DNA from: Alcaligenaceae bacterium
GTDB taxonomy: Bacteria > Pseudomonadota > Gammaproteobacteria > Burkholderiales > Burkholderiaceae
DNA: 10,686 bases
Reading direction: 5' to 3'
Assembly (NCBI GenBank): GCA_947372575.1
Contig: CANBUF010000034.1
Span: forward strand, 1-10,686
Notes under the pieces: generated by a model
Seen by the model: the letters and a program-made list of their open reading frames with translations, nothing else
Database searches by the model: none
What the model was told of the DNA's origin: nothing
Position numbers and translations under genes: made by a program
Part shown: one piece after another, positions 1 through 6,552 of the stretch
Layout: every line of letters starts with the position of its first letter
Numbering within the stretch: position 1 is the first letter of the stretch

Positions 1-1
1 T

Positions 2-232
2 GCACCCTCGGATATTGATGTGTTTGATCCGGATTATCTGATCCAGGATGCAGCGCGTGCAGTCAAAGATGCCAGGCGCTTAGAGGTCTATGGTTTGGTG
101 ATGGATCCTGCGGCACGTGATTATGCAAATACTATCTTTGGCTCCGGGCGCTATCGACTTGTTCCGCAGGCAACCATGCTTGCTGGCCAGCTCCAAAGTC
201 TATACACACAGTTGCGCACGCATACGATATAG
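2..232 (+). CDS. C-terminal end of NorD/CbbO-like VWA-domain protein (partial)
   Basis: Only the last 76 codons are present; the frame is open to the left edge and ends at TAG 230-232. The visible part reads as the end of a von Willebrand factor A domain: a DPDYLIQDAARAVKDAR helix, a short strand with VYGLVMDP, then ARDYANTIFGSGRYRLVP and a final helix ending in LYTQLR. This order (helix, strand around 'G-hydrophobic-D', 'IFG.G.Y..V') is what I know from the C-termini of NorD and CbbO proteins, which act with a MoxR-type AAA+ ATPase (NorQ/CbbQ) to activate metal enzymes such as nitric oxide reductase or Rubisco. The MIDAS residues and any N-terminal domain lie outside the window, so the partner enzyme cannot be told. 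It converges with the nucleosidase-like gene, with 133 bp between the stop codons and no convincing terminator there. Confidence 0.72.
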   Translation, partial: APSDIDVFDPDYLIQDAARAVKDARRLEVYGLVMDPAARDYANTIFGSGRYRLVPQATMLAGQLQSLYTQLRTHTI

Positions 233-365
233 ACAGACGTCTAAAGAACGATTGCATACCGACCATAGAATGTCTACAGCATGTCTTCAGAACACCAACA
301 GCACGACTACAAAATTGAATAATTGTTTTGATGCGAACCCTGCAAGTCAGGATTGACAGGACCGC

Positions 366-923
366 TCAAAGCAGGCTGGAAAGCCGCTCCAGGAATAGCG
401 CTTCTCCATGATTGACCTTTGCTGACCAGTCCTGACCTGCTGAGTCGTTCGCCTGGTCTGTGACGTATTTGTATGAGATCCAGGGTAGACCATGGGCATG
501 CGCGACAGCAGCAATAGCGTAAAGCTCCATGTCGACAACATCAATATTTTGTTCAACTAACCATGGGTCTTGCTGGGTGACGAAACTGTCTCCCGTCCCG
601 CAGCTATAGGTGCCAGAGTCAGAAAAATACTCGTGAGGGTGTGGGCAAAATGGGACCCGACCTCGTGGTGCCAAGGGCTCGGTCATCATGTCGCGCTGGA
701 TCACACGGTTGATCCCGAGTAGTCCTGTGCACGCAGGTTGAATCGACCCTGCCGTACCAAAATTGACGATCAGGCGTGGCTGACATTCCTGTATTGCACG
801 CATGGTTGTCATGGTGGCATTGATTTTGCCAGCGCCTGAGTAAAAAATCTTCAGTTCTCGCGGAAGTTTTTTTGCGTTCAGTTCATCGGCAAGCGCTGTG
901 ATCAAAATAATGTCTGTCTGCAT
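366..923 (-). CDS. Short MTA/SAH nucleosidase-like protein (PNP/UDP phosphorylase superfamily)
   Basis: The 185-residue product resembles 5'-methylthioadenosine/S-adenosylhomocysteine nucleosidases, cytosolic enzymes that cleave the N-glycosidic bond and release adenine. Visible hallmarks are an N-terminal strand with an acidic residue (ITALADE, Glu14) at the place of the family's catalytic Glu12, YSGAGKINA (28-36), NFGTAGS (54-60), GTGDSFV (109-115) like the usual SGD.F, VDMELYAIA with Glu133 at the ribose-binding Met-Glu, and VTDQAND with Asp156 at the place of the adenine-protonating Asp. It is about 45 residues shorter than typical MTA/SAH nucleosidases (around 230); the shortening is in the first 30 residues and the middle. 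ATG at 923 has only a weak GAG upstream. It lies 55 bp downstream of the MgtC-like gene and may be co-transcribed with it. Substrate specificity (MTA, SAH, futalosine or another nucleoside) is not settled by sequence. Confidence 0.82.
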   Translation of the reverse strand: MQTDIILITALADELNAKKLPRELKIFYSGAGKINATMTTMRAIQECQPRLIVNFGTAGSIQPACTGLLGINRVIQRDMMTEPLAPRGRVPFCPHPHEYFSDSGTYSCGTGDSFVTQQDPWLVEQNIDVVDMELYAIAAVAHAHGLPWISYKYVTDQANDSAGQDWSAKVNHGEALFLERLSSLL

Positions 924-978
924 CCAGGGCTCTACTTTATGCGTGTGTCATTGAGGTCGCGATGTCTGTTGGGGACTG

Positions 979-1512
979 CTAATTACCATTTTCGCTATTG
1001 CTATTGCTATTGCTCATGCTATGTGTATTGGCATTGTCATGCGTGTTGTTTTGTTGGATGTGCGTGCGATCCAGTAACCGACCCATCATTTCTTCCAGTG
1101 GTCCACCGACTAGCAGTGTCAACAGGATGATTGTCAGTGCCAGAAGCCCCAGTGTGAACTGACCGGCTCCAAAGGCCGCCCCAAGTAGGGCACAGGCCCA
1201 GATACTGGCCGCAGTCGTCAGGCCATGTATGCGCCTGGAGGAATTCTCGCGAATGATCACACCAGCTCCTAAAAAGCCGATCCCCGTCACCAGGCCTTGT
1301 AGCACTCGGCTGTCAGCCTGCGCGTCAGAGCCGTCCCGGGTACCAATCATGAGCATCGCCACAGCCGCACCCAGAGCAACCAGTGAGTGTGTCCGGATGC
1401 CTGCAGATTTGTGATGTAACCAGCGATTTAAACCCAACACAACGCCTGCAAGCAAGGCCAGGCCGAGTCTTGCCACCATATCAACAGGAATTGAATTCAG
1501 GACAGTTTGCAT
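979..1512 (-). CDS. MgtC/SapB-family membrane protein
   Basis: A protein of about 177 residues with four to five hydrophobic segments in the first 145 residues. It carries the MgtC/SapB domain pattern: a first helix ending in GLNRWLHHKSAGIRTHSLVALGA (the family form is GLERE...AGLRTH.LV.LGA), then GIGFLGAGVIIRE and HGLTTAASIWACALLGAAFGAG, all strongly conserved in the family. MgtC proteins sit in the inner membrane and are linked to growth in low magnesium and to control of F-type ATPase in pathogens; many homologues in environmental bacteria have unknown roles. The C-terminus is an unusual hydrophilic Asn/Ser/His-rich tail (HIQQNNTHDNANTHSMSNSNSN...) with a hexanucleotide repeat in its DNA. 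I chose ATG 1512; an in-frame GTG at 1521 adds three residues, and neither has a good ribosome binding site. It follows fhs by 52 bp on the same strand. Confidence 0.88.
   Translation of the reverse strand: MQTVLNSIPVDMVARLGLALLAGVVLGLNRWLHHKSAGIRTHSLVALGAAVAMLMIGTRDGSDAQADSRVLQGLVTGIGFLGAGVIIRENSSRRIHGLTTAASIWACALLGAAFGAGQFTLGLLALTIILLTLLVGGPLEEMMGRLLDRTHIQQNNTHDNANTHSMSNSNSNSENGN
994..1011. repeat. Hexanucleotide tandem repeat in the mgtC-like gene tail
   Basis: Three perfect copies of GCTATT run from 994 to 1011. Degenerate units (GCTCAT, GCTATG, then related hexamers) continue to about 1041. Read on the minus strand they encode alternating Ser-Asn at the protein's C-terminus. The 6-bp unit preserves frame, so copy-number change would only lengthen or shorten the tail. 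Confidence 0.85.
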
Positions 1513-1549
1513 TGCACCCACTAATATATTGAATCATTGCACCGTGCAA
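1510..1549. repeat. Direct repeat CATTGCACC and palindrome before the mgtC-like start
   Basis: CATTGCACC occurs at 1510-1518 and again at 1535-1543, exactly 25 bp apart. The second copy overlaps the palindrome TTGCAC-C-GTGCAA (1537-1549). Read on the minus strand, both copies are GGTGCAATG, and the downstream one contains the chosen ATG of the MgtC-like gene. The site lies in the short gap between fhs and that gene. It could be an operator pair or a small RNA hairpin (TTGCA-CGG-TGCAA); no binding protein can be named. Confidence 0.5.
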
Positions 1550-1564
1550 GTATTAAAAAGGTCT

Positions 1565-3238
1565 TTAGAACAAACCAATAATACGCCCATCGTCAGTGAC
1601 ATCAATATTGTTAGACGCCGGTACGGCGGGCAGGCCTGGCATGGTCAAGATGTCACCACAGACCATGACTACGAATTCTGCCCCTGCAGAAAGCCTGACT
1701 TCGCGTATGCCAACGATATGACCAGAGGGGGCGCCGCGCAGTGTGGGATCCGTTGAGAATGAGTACTGTGTTTTGGCAATGCAGACGGGTAGATGACCAA
1801 AACCCTGTTTTTGTAGCAAATCAATCTGGGCGTGTACTTTTTTATCGGCGCTGATGTCGCTTGCCCCATAGATCTTGGTAGCAATCGTGTGTGCCTTTTC
1901 CCATAGCGAATCCTCATCGCGATAGAGGAGTTTGAAACGGCTGGGATGCTCGCACATCTTAACGACTTCGTGCGCAAGTTCAGTCGCTCCTGCACCACCT
2001 TCTGCCCAGTGTCGCGCGAGCACGACCTTGACGCCATGCGCCTGGACGCTTGCTTGCAGGCGCGCAATTTCTGCCGGTGTGTCTTCGCTGCGATGATTGA
2101 TCGCCACCACGCACTTCACGCCGAAATGTTCCTGCATGTTGTGGATATGACGTTCGAGGTTGATCAATCCCCGGCCCAGTGCGTCAACGTTTTCTTCGCC
2201 GACGTGCTTGACCTCAATGCCACCGTGATATTTCAGGGCGCGCACGGTGGCCACGATCACAACGGCCGAAGGAACCAGACCAGACTTGCGGCATTTAATA
2301 TCGAAAAACTTTTCAGCTCCGAGATCCGCACCAAACCCGGCTTCAGTGACCACATAGTCGGCAAGTTTTAAGGCGGTTGCCGTGGCCAGTACGGTATTGC
2401 AGCCGTGGGCAATATTGGCAAACGGACCTCCATGCACAAAGGCGAGGTTGTTCTCGAGCGTCTGGACAAGATTGGGTGCGAGCGCATCCTTGAGCAATGC
2501 CGTTAAGGCGCCTTGCGCATTGAGGTCGCGTGCAAGAATGGGTTGCTTGTCGTGGGTATAGCCCACCACGATATGACTGAGTCTTTTCTTTAGATCCGAA
2601 ATGCTCGTGGCGAGGCAGAAAATCGCCATGATTTCGGAGGCGACCACAATATCAAAATGATCTTCGCGCGGATAACCATTGGCTATACCACCCAGACCGA
2701 CCACGATCTCGCGCAAGGCACGATCATTGATATCCATGACACGTCGCCAGGTGATGCGACGGACATCAAAGCCGAGTTTGTTGCCGTGATGAATGTGGTT
2801 GTCGATTAGCGCCGCCAGCAAATTATTTGCCAGGGCGATGGCATTGAAGTCACCGGTGAAGTGCAGGTTGATGTCTTCCATGGGAACGACCTGCGCCATG
2901 CCTCCGCCTGCTGCACCGCCTTTCATCCCGAATACGGGGCCTAACGAAGGTTCGCGCAGACAGATGATGGCGCGTTTACCAATGTGATTGAGCGCATCGC
3001 CGAGCCCAACCGTTGTGGTGGTTTTGCCTTCACCTGCGGGGGTGGGCGATATGGCCGTGACCAGTATCAGTTTGCCATTGGGACGTTCTTGCAAAGTGTC
3101 AATGTAGCGCAGGGATAATTTTGCTTTGTACCTGCCATAGGGCTCGAGCTCATCCTCGGGGATGCCGGCTTGCTGGTGAGCGAGCTCAACGATTGGCCGC
3201 TTGTGGGCGGCCTGAGCAATTTCAATATCGCTGCGCAT
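1565..3238 (-). CDS. fhs: Formate-tetrahydrofolate ligase
   Basis: Cytosolic enzyme (10-formyl-THF synthetase) that joins formate to tetrahydrofolate with ATP, feeding formate carbon into one-carbon metabolism. The 557-residue length matches the family. The ATP-binding loop [11 protein letters not shown] is at 66-76. The first family signature, [11 protein letters not shown], is at 104-114 after EPSLGPVFG; it normally ends in Tyr, and here ends in Met. The second signature, [12 protein letters not shown], is at 329-340. The internal [20 protein letters not shown] is also typical. ATG 3238 begins MRSDIEIAQ, a usual start, with a modest AAGTGAG about 10 nt upstream. It sits downstream of an OFA-type transporter and a thioesterase on the same strand, suggesting that imported or locally released formate is used here. 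It is separated from the thioesterase gene by 141 bp, in which I see only a TATGAT -10-like hexamer without a good -35. Confidence 0.98.
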   Translation of the reverse strand: MRSDIEIAQAAHKRPIVELAHQQAGIPEDELEPYGRYKAKLSLRYIDTLQERPNGKLILVTAISPTPAGEGKTTTTVGLGDALNHIGKRAIICLREPSLGPVFGMKGGAAGGGMAQVVPMEDINLHFTGDFNAIALANNLLAALIDNHIHHGNKLGFDVRRITWRRVMDINDRALREIVVGLGGIANGYPREDHFDIVVASEIMAIFCLATSISDLKKRLSHIVVGYTHDKQPILARDLNAQGALTALLKDALAPNLVQTLENNLAFVHGGPFANIAHGCNTVLATATALKLADYVVTEAGFGADLGAEKFFDIKCRKSGLVPSAVVIVATVRALKYHGGIEVKHVGEENVDALGRGLINLERHIHNMQEHFGVKCVVAINHRSEDTPAEIARLQASVQAHGVKVVLARHWAEGGAGATELAHEVVKMCEHPSRFKLLYRDEDSLWEKAHTIATKIYGASDISADKKVHAQIDLLQKQGFGHLPVCIAKTQYSFSTDPTLRGAPSGHIVGIREVRLSAGAEFVVMVCGDILTMPGLPAVPASNNIDVTDDGRIIGLF

Positions 3239-3379
3239 CTATCAATCTCACTTAAATACTTTGAATGTTGAGCATCATACTGTGTCCGAAGGCGATCCGA
3301 TCGAGTCATCAGAGGGCTCCTTCAGGCAGGGGCTGCGCCTCTACCATCTCGGGCTCACGGCATATGACCGCAGGTCTGA

Positions 3380-3820
3380 TCAGCTCGCCTTGGGCCAGAG
3401 AATCATTTGTGTGCAACGAAATATTGCTATTTTTTTGCCTGTCGCCTCGTCACTGACCACCGCATCCCAGACCTGTGTATTGCCGCCCAGATGCTGTGCT
3501 GTAGCCGTACAGGCAATTACCGCGCCTTCGCCGCGTACGGTGCCCAGATGGTTGCTTTTAAGTTCGATGGTGGTAAAGGAATAGGCCCCCTTTGGCAGAT
3601 GCGCAACGGTTGCATAGCCACACGTCGTGTCTGCCAGCGCGATCACACTGGCAGCATGGAGGTAAGTGTTCGGTGCAAAGTGCATTTTTGTCAGCACCAT
3701 ACGGCTTTTGAGGGTGTTTTCTGACAGCTCGGTGGCCTGTACCCCCATTAAGCCGGGGAGGTTATCCCCACTTCGCTTGTTCAGTTCGTCAACAGTGATG
3801 TCGCTGCGAAGTTTCGTCAT
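3380..3820 (-). CDS. PaaI-like hotdog-fold thioesterase
   Basis: A 146-residue single hotdog domain of the PaaI/4HBT type, whose members hydrolyse acyl-CoA or aryl-CoA thioesters. The pattern is LPGLMGVQATELSEN, then MVLTKMHFAPNTYLHAASVIALADTTCGYAT, in which Asp64 (LAD) matches the catalytic acid of PaaI-type enzymes and His55 the conserved His before the long helix. The usual HGG is HAA here. A GAYSFTTIELKSNHLG strand and a final IAIFRCTQMIL strand complete the fold. I chose ATG 3820 because AAGGA lies about 9 nt upstream and MTKLRSDITVDELN is a natural N-terminus. An in-frame start at 3883 would translate through an inverted repeat and adds 21 unconserved residues. It follows the MFS gene by 88 bp and precedes fhs. 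The substrate is unknown; formyl- or oxalyl-CoA is an attractive guess from context only. Confidence 0.85.
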   Translation of the reverse strand: MTKLRSDITVDELNKRSGDNLPGLMGVQATELSENTLKSRMVLTKMHFAPNTYLHAASVIALADTTCGYATVAHLPKGAYSFTTIELKSNHLGTVRGEGAVIACTATAQHLGGNTQVWDAVVSDEATGKKIAIFRCTQMILWPKAS

Positions 3821-3838
3821 TTCAAATTTCCTTGGGCA

Positions 3839-3895
3839 ACCAGTCAAAAACCGCATCATCCCTGAGTCGTTGACTGGTGACAAGTTGTTTTGTCA
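3839..3895. repeat. Two adjacent inverted repeats between transporter and thioesterase genes
   Basis: The first pair is ACCAGTCAA (3839-3847) with TTGACTGGT (3870-3878), nine perfect base pairs around a 22-nt loop. The second is TGACAA (3878-3883) with TTGTCA (3890-3895), six pairs around 6 nt; it touches the first at 3878. Read on the minus strand both lie after the MFS stop codon and before the thioesterase ribosome binding site. They could form an intercistronic RNA structure or a weak terminator (no clear T-run follows), or serve as operators. The second also contains TTGACA, a consensus -35, but no suitable -10 follows at 16-18 bp. Confidence 0.55.
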
Positions 3896-3908
3896 AGTGT
3901 GGCTTGCG

Positions 3909-5180
3909 TTAGACAGCATTTTTGAGGTAAGTGATGCGCATGGGTTTGAGCACAAACAGTGCCAGCAACGCCGCTGCCGTGTCGAGTCCGATCATGAGTC
4001 CGAACACCGGCAGCCAGCTACCAAATGCCGCATAGACTAGCGCGGCGATCGGTCCACCCAGAATCGAGCCAATACCCTGCGCCATATATAGAAAGCCATA
4101 GTTGGTAGTGGCGTGCTTCTGGCCAAATGTATCGGTCAATGTGGAGGGAAACAGAGAGAAGATTTCACCCCAGCCAAAAAACACAATGCCTGACAGCAGG
4201 ACGAACATGACTGGATCGTTGCGGAAATAAAGCCAGCCTGTCATCGCGATGGCTTCCAGGCCAAAGGCGATGAACATGGTGTTTTCACGACCGTAGCGGT
4301 CTGAAATCCAGCCAAAGAGCGGACGTGTGAGCCCGTTGGTAAAACGATCAATGGTCAGTGCGAGTGGCAGTGCAGCCATGCCCCAGACCATGGCATTGGT
4401 AATACCGAAGTCTTTGGCAAACGCACCCATCTGCGAAATCACCATCAGTCCAGACGTCGACATCATAGTCATCATCGCAAACATCAACCAGAAAATCGGT
4501 GTTTTAAGCATGATTTTTGGTGCGACACCGGTCTGGGCCTGGAGGACGACTTTACTGACGACATTTTCAATACGATCAGGCATGCGCAAACCTTGCGCGG
4601 CCAGCAGGCCAACGGCACCAATGATGTAACCAAAGACTGTCAGGGTATGCTGATAACCCGATTCAGCGAGTGTCGAGGCGATAGGGAATGTCGTAAGAAT
4701 GGCACCGATGCCATAACCGGCCGCCACCATGCCAACTGCAAAACCACGTGAAGTTGGGAACCAGCGCACCATTAGTCCGACAATACCAATGTAGACAATG
4801 CCTGTACCCAGTCCACCCAGGACACCATAGGTCAGGTAGATGCCCATGACGCTATGCACCTGGGCAGAGAGTACCCAGCTCAAACCGGTCAGCAAGGCGC
4901 CGATCGACAGCAGAACACGGGCGCCAAAACGATCAACCAGATAGCCTTGAAAGGGTGAAAAGAAGGTTTGCAGCACAATCAGGATAGAAAAAGTGACTTG
5001 TAAGGTTGCAAGCTCGACACCTAGGGCGCCCAGCAAAGGTTTGGTAAAAAGTGCCCAGACATACTGGGGGCTAGAGATCGCCATCATGCAGATCAGACCT
5101 AGGAGTAACTGCGTCCATTTGGACTTCAGAATGCTGGTATCGGCAGCTAAAGGTTTCGCAGCGAGTGTTGCGGCGGTCAT
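3909..5180 (-). CDS. OFA-family MFS transporter (oxalate/formate antiporter-like)
   Basis: A 423-residue inner-membrane protein with about 12 hydrophobic helices, of the oxalate:formate antiporter branch of the major facilitator superfamily. Family features include SSPQYVWALFTKPL in helix 1, the loop 2-3 motif VDRFGAR (82-88), GTGIVYIGIVGLMVRWFP-like helix 4-5 region, GLTRPLFGWISDRYGRENT (283-301) in the second half, and FFGWGEIFSLFPSTLTDTFG. In Oxalobacter OxlT, Arg272 and Lys355 bind the substrate carboxylates. Arg286 here matches Arg272 (xxRPFWG/RPLFG), but the Lys355 position (YGFFWAAK in OxlT) is Gln368 (YGFLYMAQG). The start ATG 5180 has GGAGA 7 nt upstream. It is divergent from the LDH2-type gene and first of the minus-strand series. 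It may carry oxalate, formate or another small carboxylate; the missing Lys makes the substrate uncertain. Confidence 0.92.
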   Translation of the reverse strand: MTAATLAAKPLAADTSILKSKWTQLLLGLICMMAISSPQYVWALFTKPLLGALGVELATLQVTFSILIVLQTFFSPFQGYLVDRFGARVLLSIGALLTGLSWVLSAQVHSVMGIYLTYGVLGGLGTGIVYIGIVGLMVRWFPTSRGFAVGMVAAGYGIGAILTTFPIASTLAESGYQHTLTVFGYIIGAVGLLAAQGLRMPDRIENVVSKVVLQAQTGVAPKIMLKTPIFWLMFAMMTMMSTSGLMVISQMGAFAKDFGITNAMVWGMAALPLALTIDRFTNGLTRPLFGWISDRYGRENTMFIAFGLEAIAMTGWLYFRNDPVMFVLLSGIVFFGWGEIFSLFPSTLTDTFGQKHATTNYGFLYMAQGIGSILGGPIAALVYAAFGSWLPVFGLMIGLDTAAALLALFVLKPMRITYLKNAV

Positions 5181-5283
5181 AAGTATCTCCGGTCAATATG
5201 AATCAATATCCTGCCAGAGCAATAAACATGCCATGTGTCAACTGCTGGCTCGCGCAGCATGTGAGCGTCAATCACAGAGGGAT

Positions 5284-5338
5284 CCGCTCAGGGCGGCACC
5301 AAAGCAGTGCGGCTGCGTAATGCTTGGCGCCTGAGCGG
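5284..5338. repeat. Long interrupted inverted repeat in the divergent promoter region
   Basis: CCGCTCAGG (5284-5292) pairs perfectly with CCTGAGCGG (5330-5338). Inside, CCAAAGCA and TGCTTGG pair as a second stem with one bulged A, leaving a loop of about 14 nt. This gives a GC-rich hairpin of roughly 55 nt. No T-run follows on either strand, so it is a poor intrinsic terminator. A leader-RNA structure or paired operator half-sites are possible. Confidence 0.6.
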
Positions 5339-5361
5339 GGCATCGTAAGCTGCGGGAAATG

Positions 5362-5371
5362 GTGACGTCAC
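5362..5371. promoter_or_regulatory. Perfect 10-bp palindrome, candidate operator
   Basis: GTGACGTCAC is a perfect palindrome 89 bp before the LDH2-type ATG and 181 bp before the transporter ATG. The symmetry and location suit a dimeric regulator, but one 10-bp palindrome can arise by chance and no regulator is visible. Confidence 0.35.
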
Positions 5372-5410
5372 AGGACGGTTTCAAGAGATCTGCTGGTTAA
5401 ACTCGGTATA

Positions 5411-5448
5411 TCCATGCAGATCAATAAAGTCCATGCAGATCAATAAAG
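5411..5448 (+). repeat. Perfect 19-bp tandem duplication before the LDH2-type start
   Basis: TCCATGCAGATCAATAAAG occurs at 5411-5429 and 5430-5448 without mismatch. The second copy is followed by GCGGAAAAAAC and the ATG at 5460, so its AAAG plus GCGG form the likely ribosome binding site. Each copy carries an ATG. The one at 5414 opens an 11-codon frame (ten residues and TAA) ending at 5446; the one at 5433 is in frame with the dehydrogenase but has no ribosome binding site. Confidence 0.95.
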
Positions 5449-5459
5449 GCGGAAAAAAC

Positions 5460-6536
5460 ATGAGTGAGACAGAACAGCAGGCCGTGATGGGTGAGCGAAT
5501 CGGTGCCGATAGGCTGCAAGAGGTCGCCGCGGCCGTCTATCGCAGCATCGGCGTGCCGGAGCAGGATGCGTGGTTGGCCGCCGACACCCTCGTGCAGGCT
5601 GATCTGTGGGGGCATCAGTCTCATGGATTGTTGCGCCTGGGTTGGTATTACGCACGCTTGCAGTCTGGGGCGATGAAGGCTGTGACGCACACCACGATGG
5701 AGGTTGACGCAGGAGCAGTGGCTGTCATGGATGGCCACGATGGCCTGGGCCAGGTGATCGCGCGTCGTGCCGTTGATGAGGCTGTTGGCCGCGCACGCAA
5801 GCATGGCGTGGGCGTTGTCTCCGTGCGTAATTCCAATCACTTTGGAACCTGCATGTATTACACGCGGATTGCAGCCCAACAAGGCTGTGTCATGATTCTT
5901 ATGAGTAACGCGGGTCCCAATATGGCACCCTGGGGCGGGTTGAAAAAAAAGATCGGTACCAACCCCTGGTCAATTGCCGTCCCGGGTGGGGACTACGGTC
6001 CTGTCGTCATGGACATGGCGAATTCGGGCGTCGCGCGCGGCAAGATTTATCTCGCCAACAAGCGACGCGAATCGATTCCGGATCACTGGGCGGTCGATGC
6101 GCAGGGGCGCCCGACGACAGATCCACAAGCGGCCCTAGAGGGTTTCATTCTCCCCATGGCTGGTCATAAAGGCTACGTGATGGGGGCGATGGTGGATATT
6201 TTGTCGGGCGTGTTGTCAGGCAGCAAGTTCCTCGATAAAGTCCACGGACCCTACGATCCCGTCAATCCAAGCGGAGCAGGACATTTTATGGTGGCTCTGA
6301 ATGTGGAGGCCTTTCAGCCCTTGAGCGAATTCCATGAACGCATGGATGCCTACATCACCTCACTGAAGGATGTGCCGCTCGCGGCGGGTCACGCTCAAGT
6401 GTTCTATCCCGGTGAAATGGAAAAAATGGCAGATGCCGAAAATCGACGTCTCGGTCTGCAATTACCCTCCGATACGTTGTCCGATGTCGCCCGTGTTGCC
6501 GAACTGGCGGGTGTCCAGTCCATGCTGCCCTTTTAA
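5460..6536 (+). CDS. LDH2/MDH2-family NAD(P)-dependent 2-hydroxyacid dehydrogenase
   Basis: A 358-residue cytosolic oxidoreductase of the malate/L-lactate/L-sulfolactate dehydrogenase family (Ldh_2), which has a non-Rossmann NAD(P) fold and reduces 2-oxo acids or oxidises 2-hydroxy or related acids. Members include malate, sulfolactate, ureidoglycolate and diketogulonate enzymes. Family motifs seen are DLWGHQSHG (48-56, with the Ser-His pair implicated in catalysis), NSNHFG (124-129, with the second conserved His127), GTNPWSIAVP (166-175) and AGHKGY (234-239). The length is usual for the family. I chose ATG 5460 (MSETEQQ), which follows AAAGGCGGAAAAAAC; an in-frame ATG at 5433 lies in a tandem repeat without a ribosome binding site. 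It is first of the plus-strand series. The substrate cannot be assigned; a hydroxy-dicarboxylate fits the neighbouring carboxylate transporter and IDH/IPMDH-type gene, as inference. Confidence 0.93.
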   Translation: MSETEQQAVMGERIGADRLQEVAAAVYRSIGVPEQDAWLAADTLVQADLWGHQSHGLLRLGWYYARLQSGAMKAVTHTTMEVDAGAVAVMDGHDGLGQVIARRAVDEAVGRARKHGVGVVSVRNSNHFGTCMYYTRIAAQQGCVMILMSNAGPNMAPWGGLKKKIGTNPWSIAVPGGDYGPVVMDMANSGVARGKIYLANKRRESIPDHWAVDAQGRPTTDPQAALEGFILPMAGHKGYVMGAMVDILSGVLSGSKFLDKVHGPYDPVNPSGAGHFMVALNVEAFQPLSEFHERMDAYITSLKDVPLAAGHAQVFYPGEMEKMADAENRRLGLQLPSDTLSDVARVAELAGVQSMLPF

Positions 6537-6552
6537 CGTGATCGACGAGCTG

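Larger units (their letters stand above)
5181..5459. promoter_or_regulatory. Divergent intergenic control region
   Basis: This 279-bp gap separates the divergent transporter and LDH2-type genes and must hold promoters for both unless they are transcribed from further away. It contains a short palindrome ACATG-C-CATGT (5226-5236), TGCTG/CAGCA arms (5243-5247 and 5255-5259), a long stem-loop (5284-5338), a perfect palindrome (5362-5371) and a tandem duplication (5411-5448). I could not assign a convincing sigma-70 -35/-10 pair on either strand. No regulator gene lies in the window. Confidence 0.6.

Noticed and set aside
233..365. Bidirectional terminator between the converging NorD-like and nucleosidase-like genes
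   Set aside because: Only weak arms (CCTG/CAGG and CAAAA/TTTTG around an AT-rich loop) are present, too poor to call a terminator.
939..1130. Cys/Tyr-rich open frame opposite the tail of the MgtC-like gene
   Set aside because: It is a by-product of the hexamer repeat read on the other strand and has no ribosome binding site or recognisable domain.
3239..3379. Possible riboswitch or strong promoter upstream of fhs
   Set aside because: I saw no recognisable folate riboswitch core, and TATGAT has no matching -35. The gap may just be intercistronic.
3821..3883. Upstream in-frame start extending the thioesterase by 21 residues
   Set aside because: The segment covers an inverted repeat and the AAGGA ribosome binding site of the start at 3820, and does not look like the hotdog domain.
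3887..3900. Consensus -35 TTGACA on the minus strand as a promoter for the thioesterase
   Set aside because: No -10-like hexamer occurs at 16-18 bp; the bases there read as part of the inverted repeat.
5433..5459. Upstream in-frame ATG giving a nine-residue extension of the LDH2-type dehydrogenase
   Set aside because: It lies inside the tandem repeat with no ribosome binding site, and the added residues are encoded by the repeat and the purine-rich ribosome-binding stretch of the better start at 5460.
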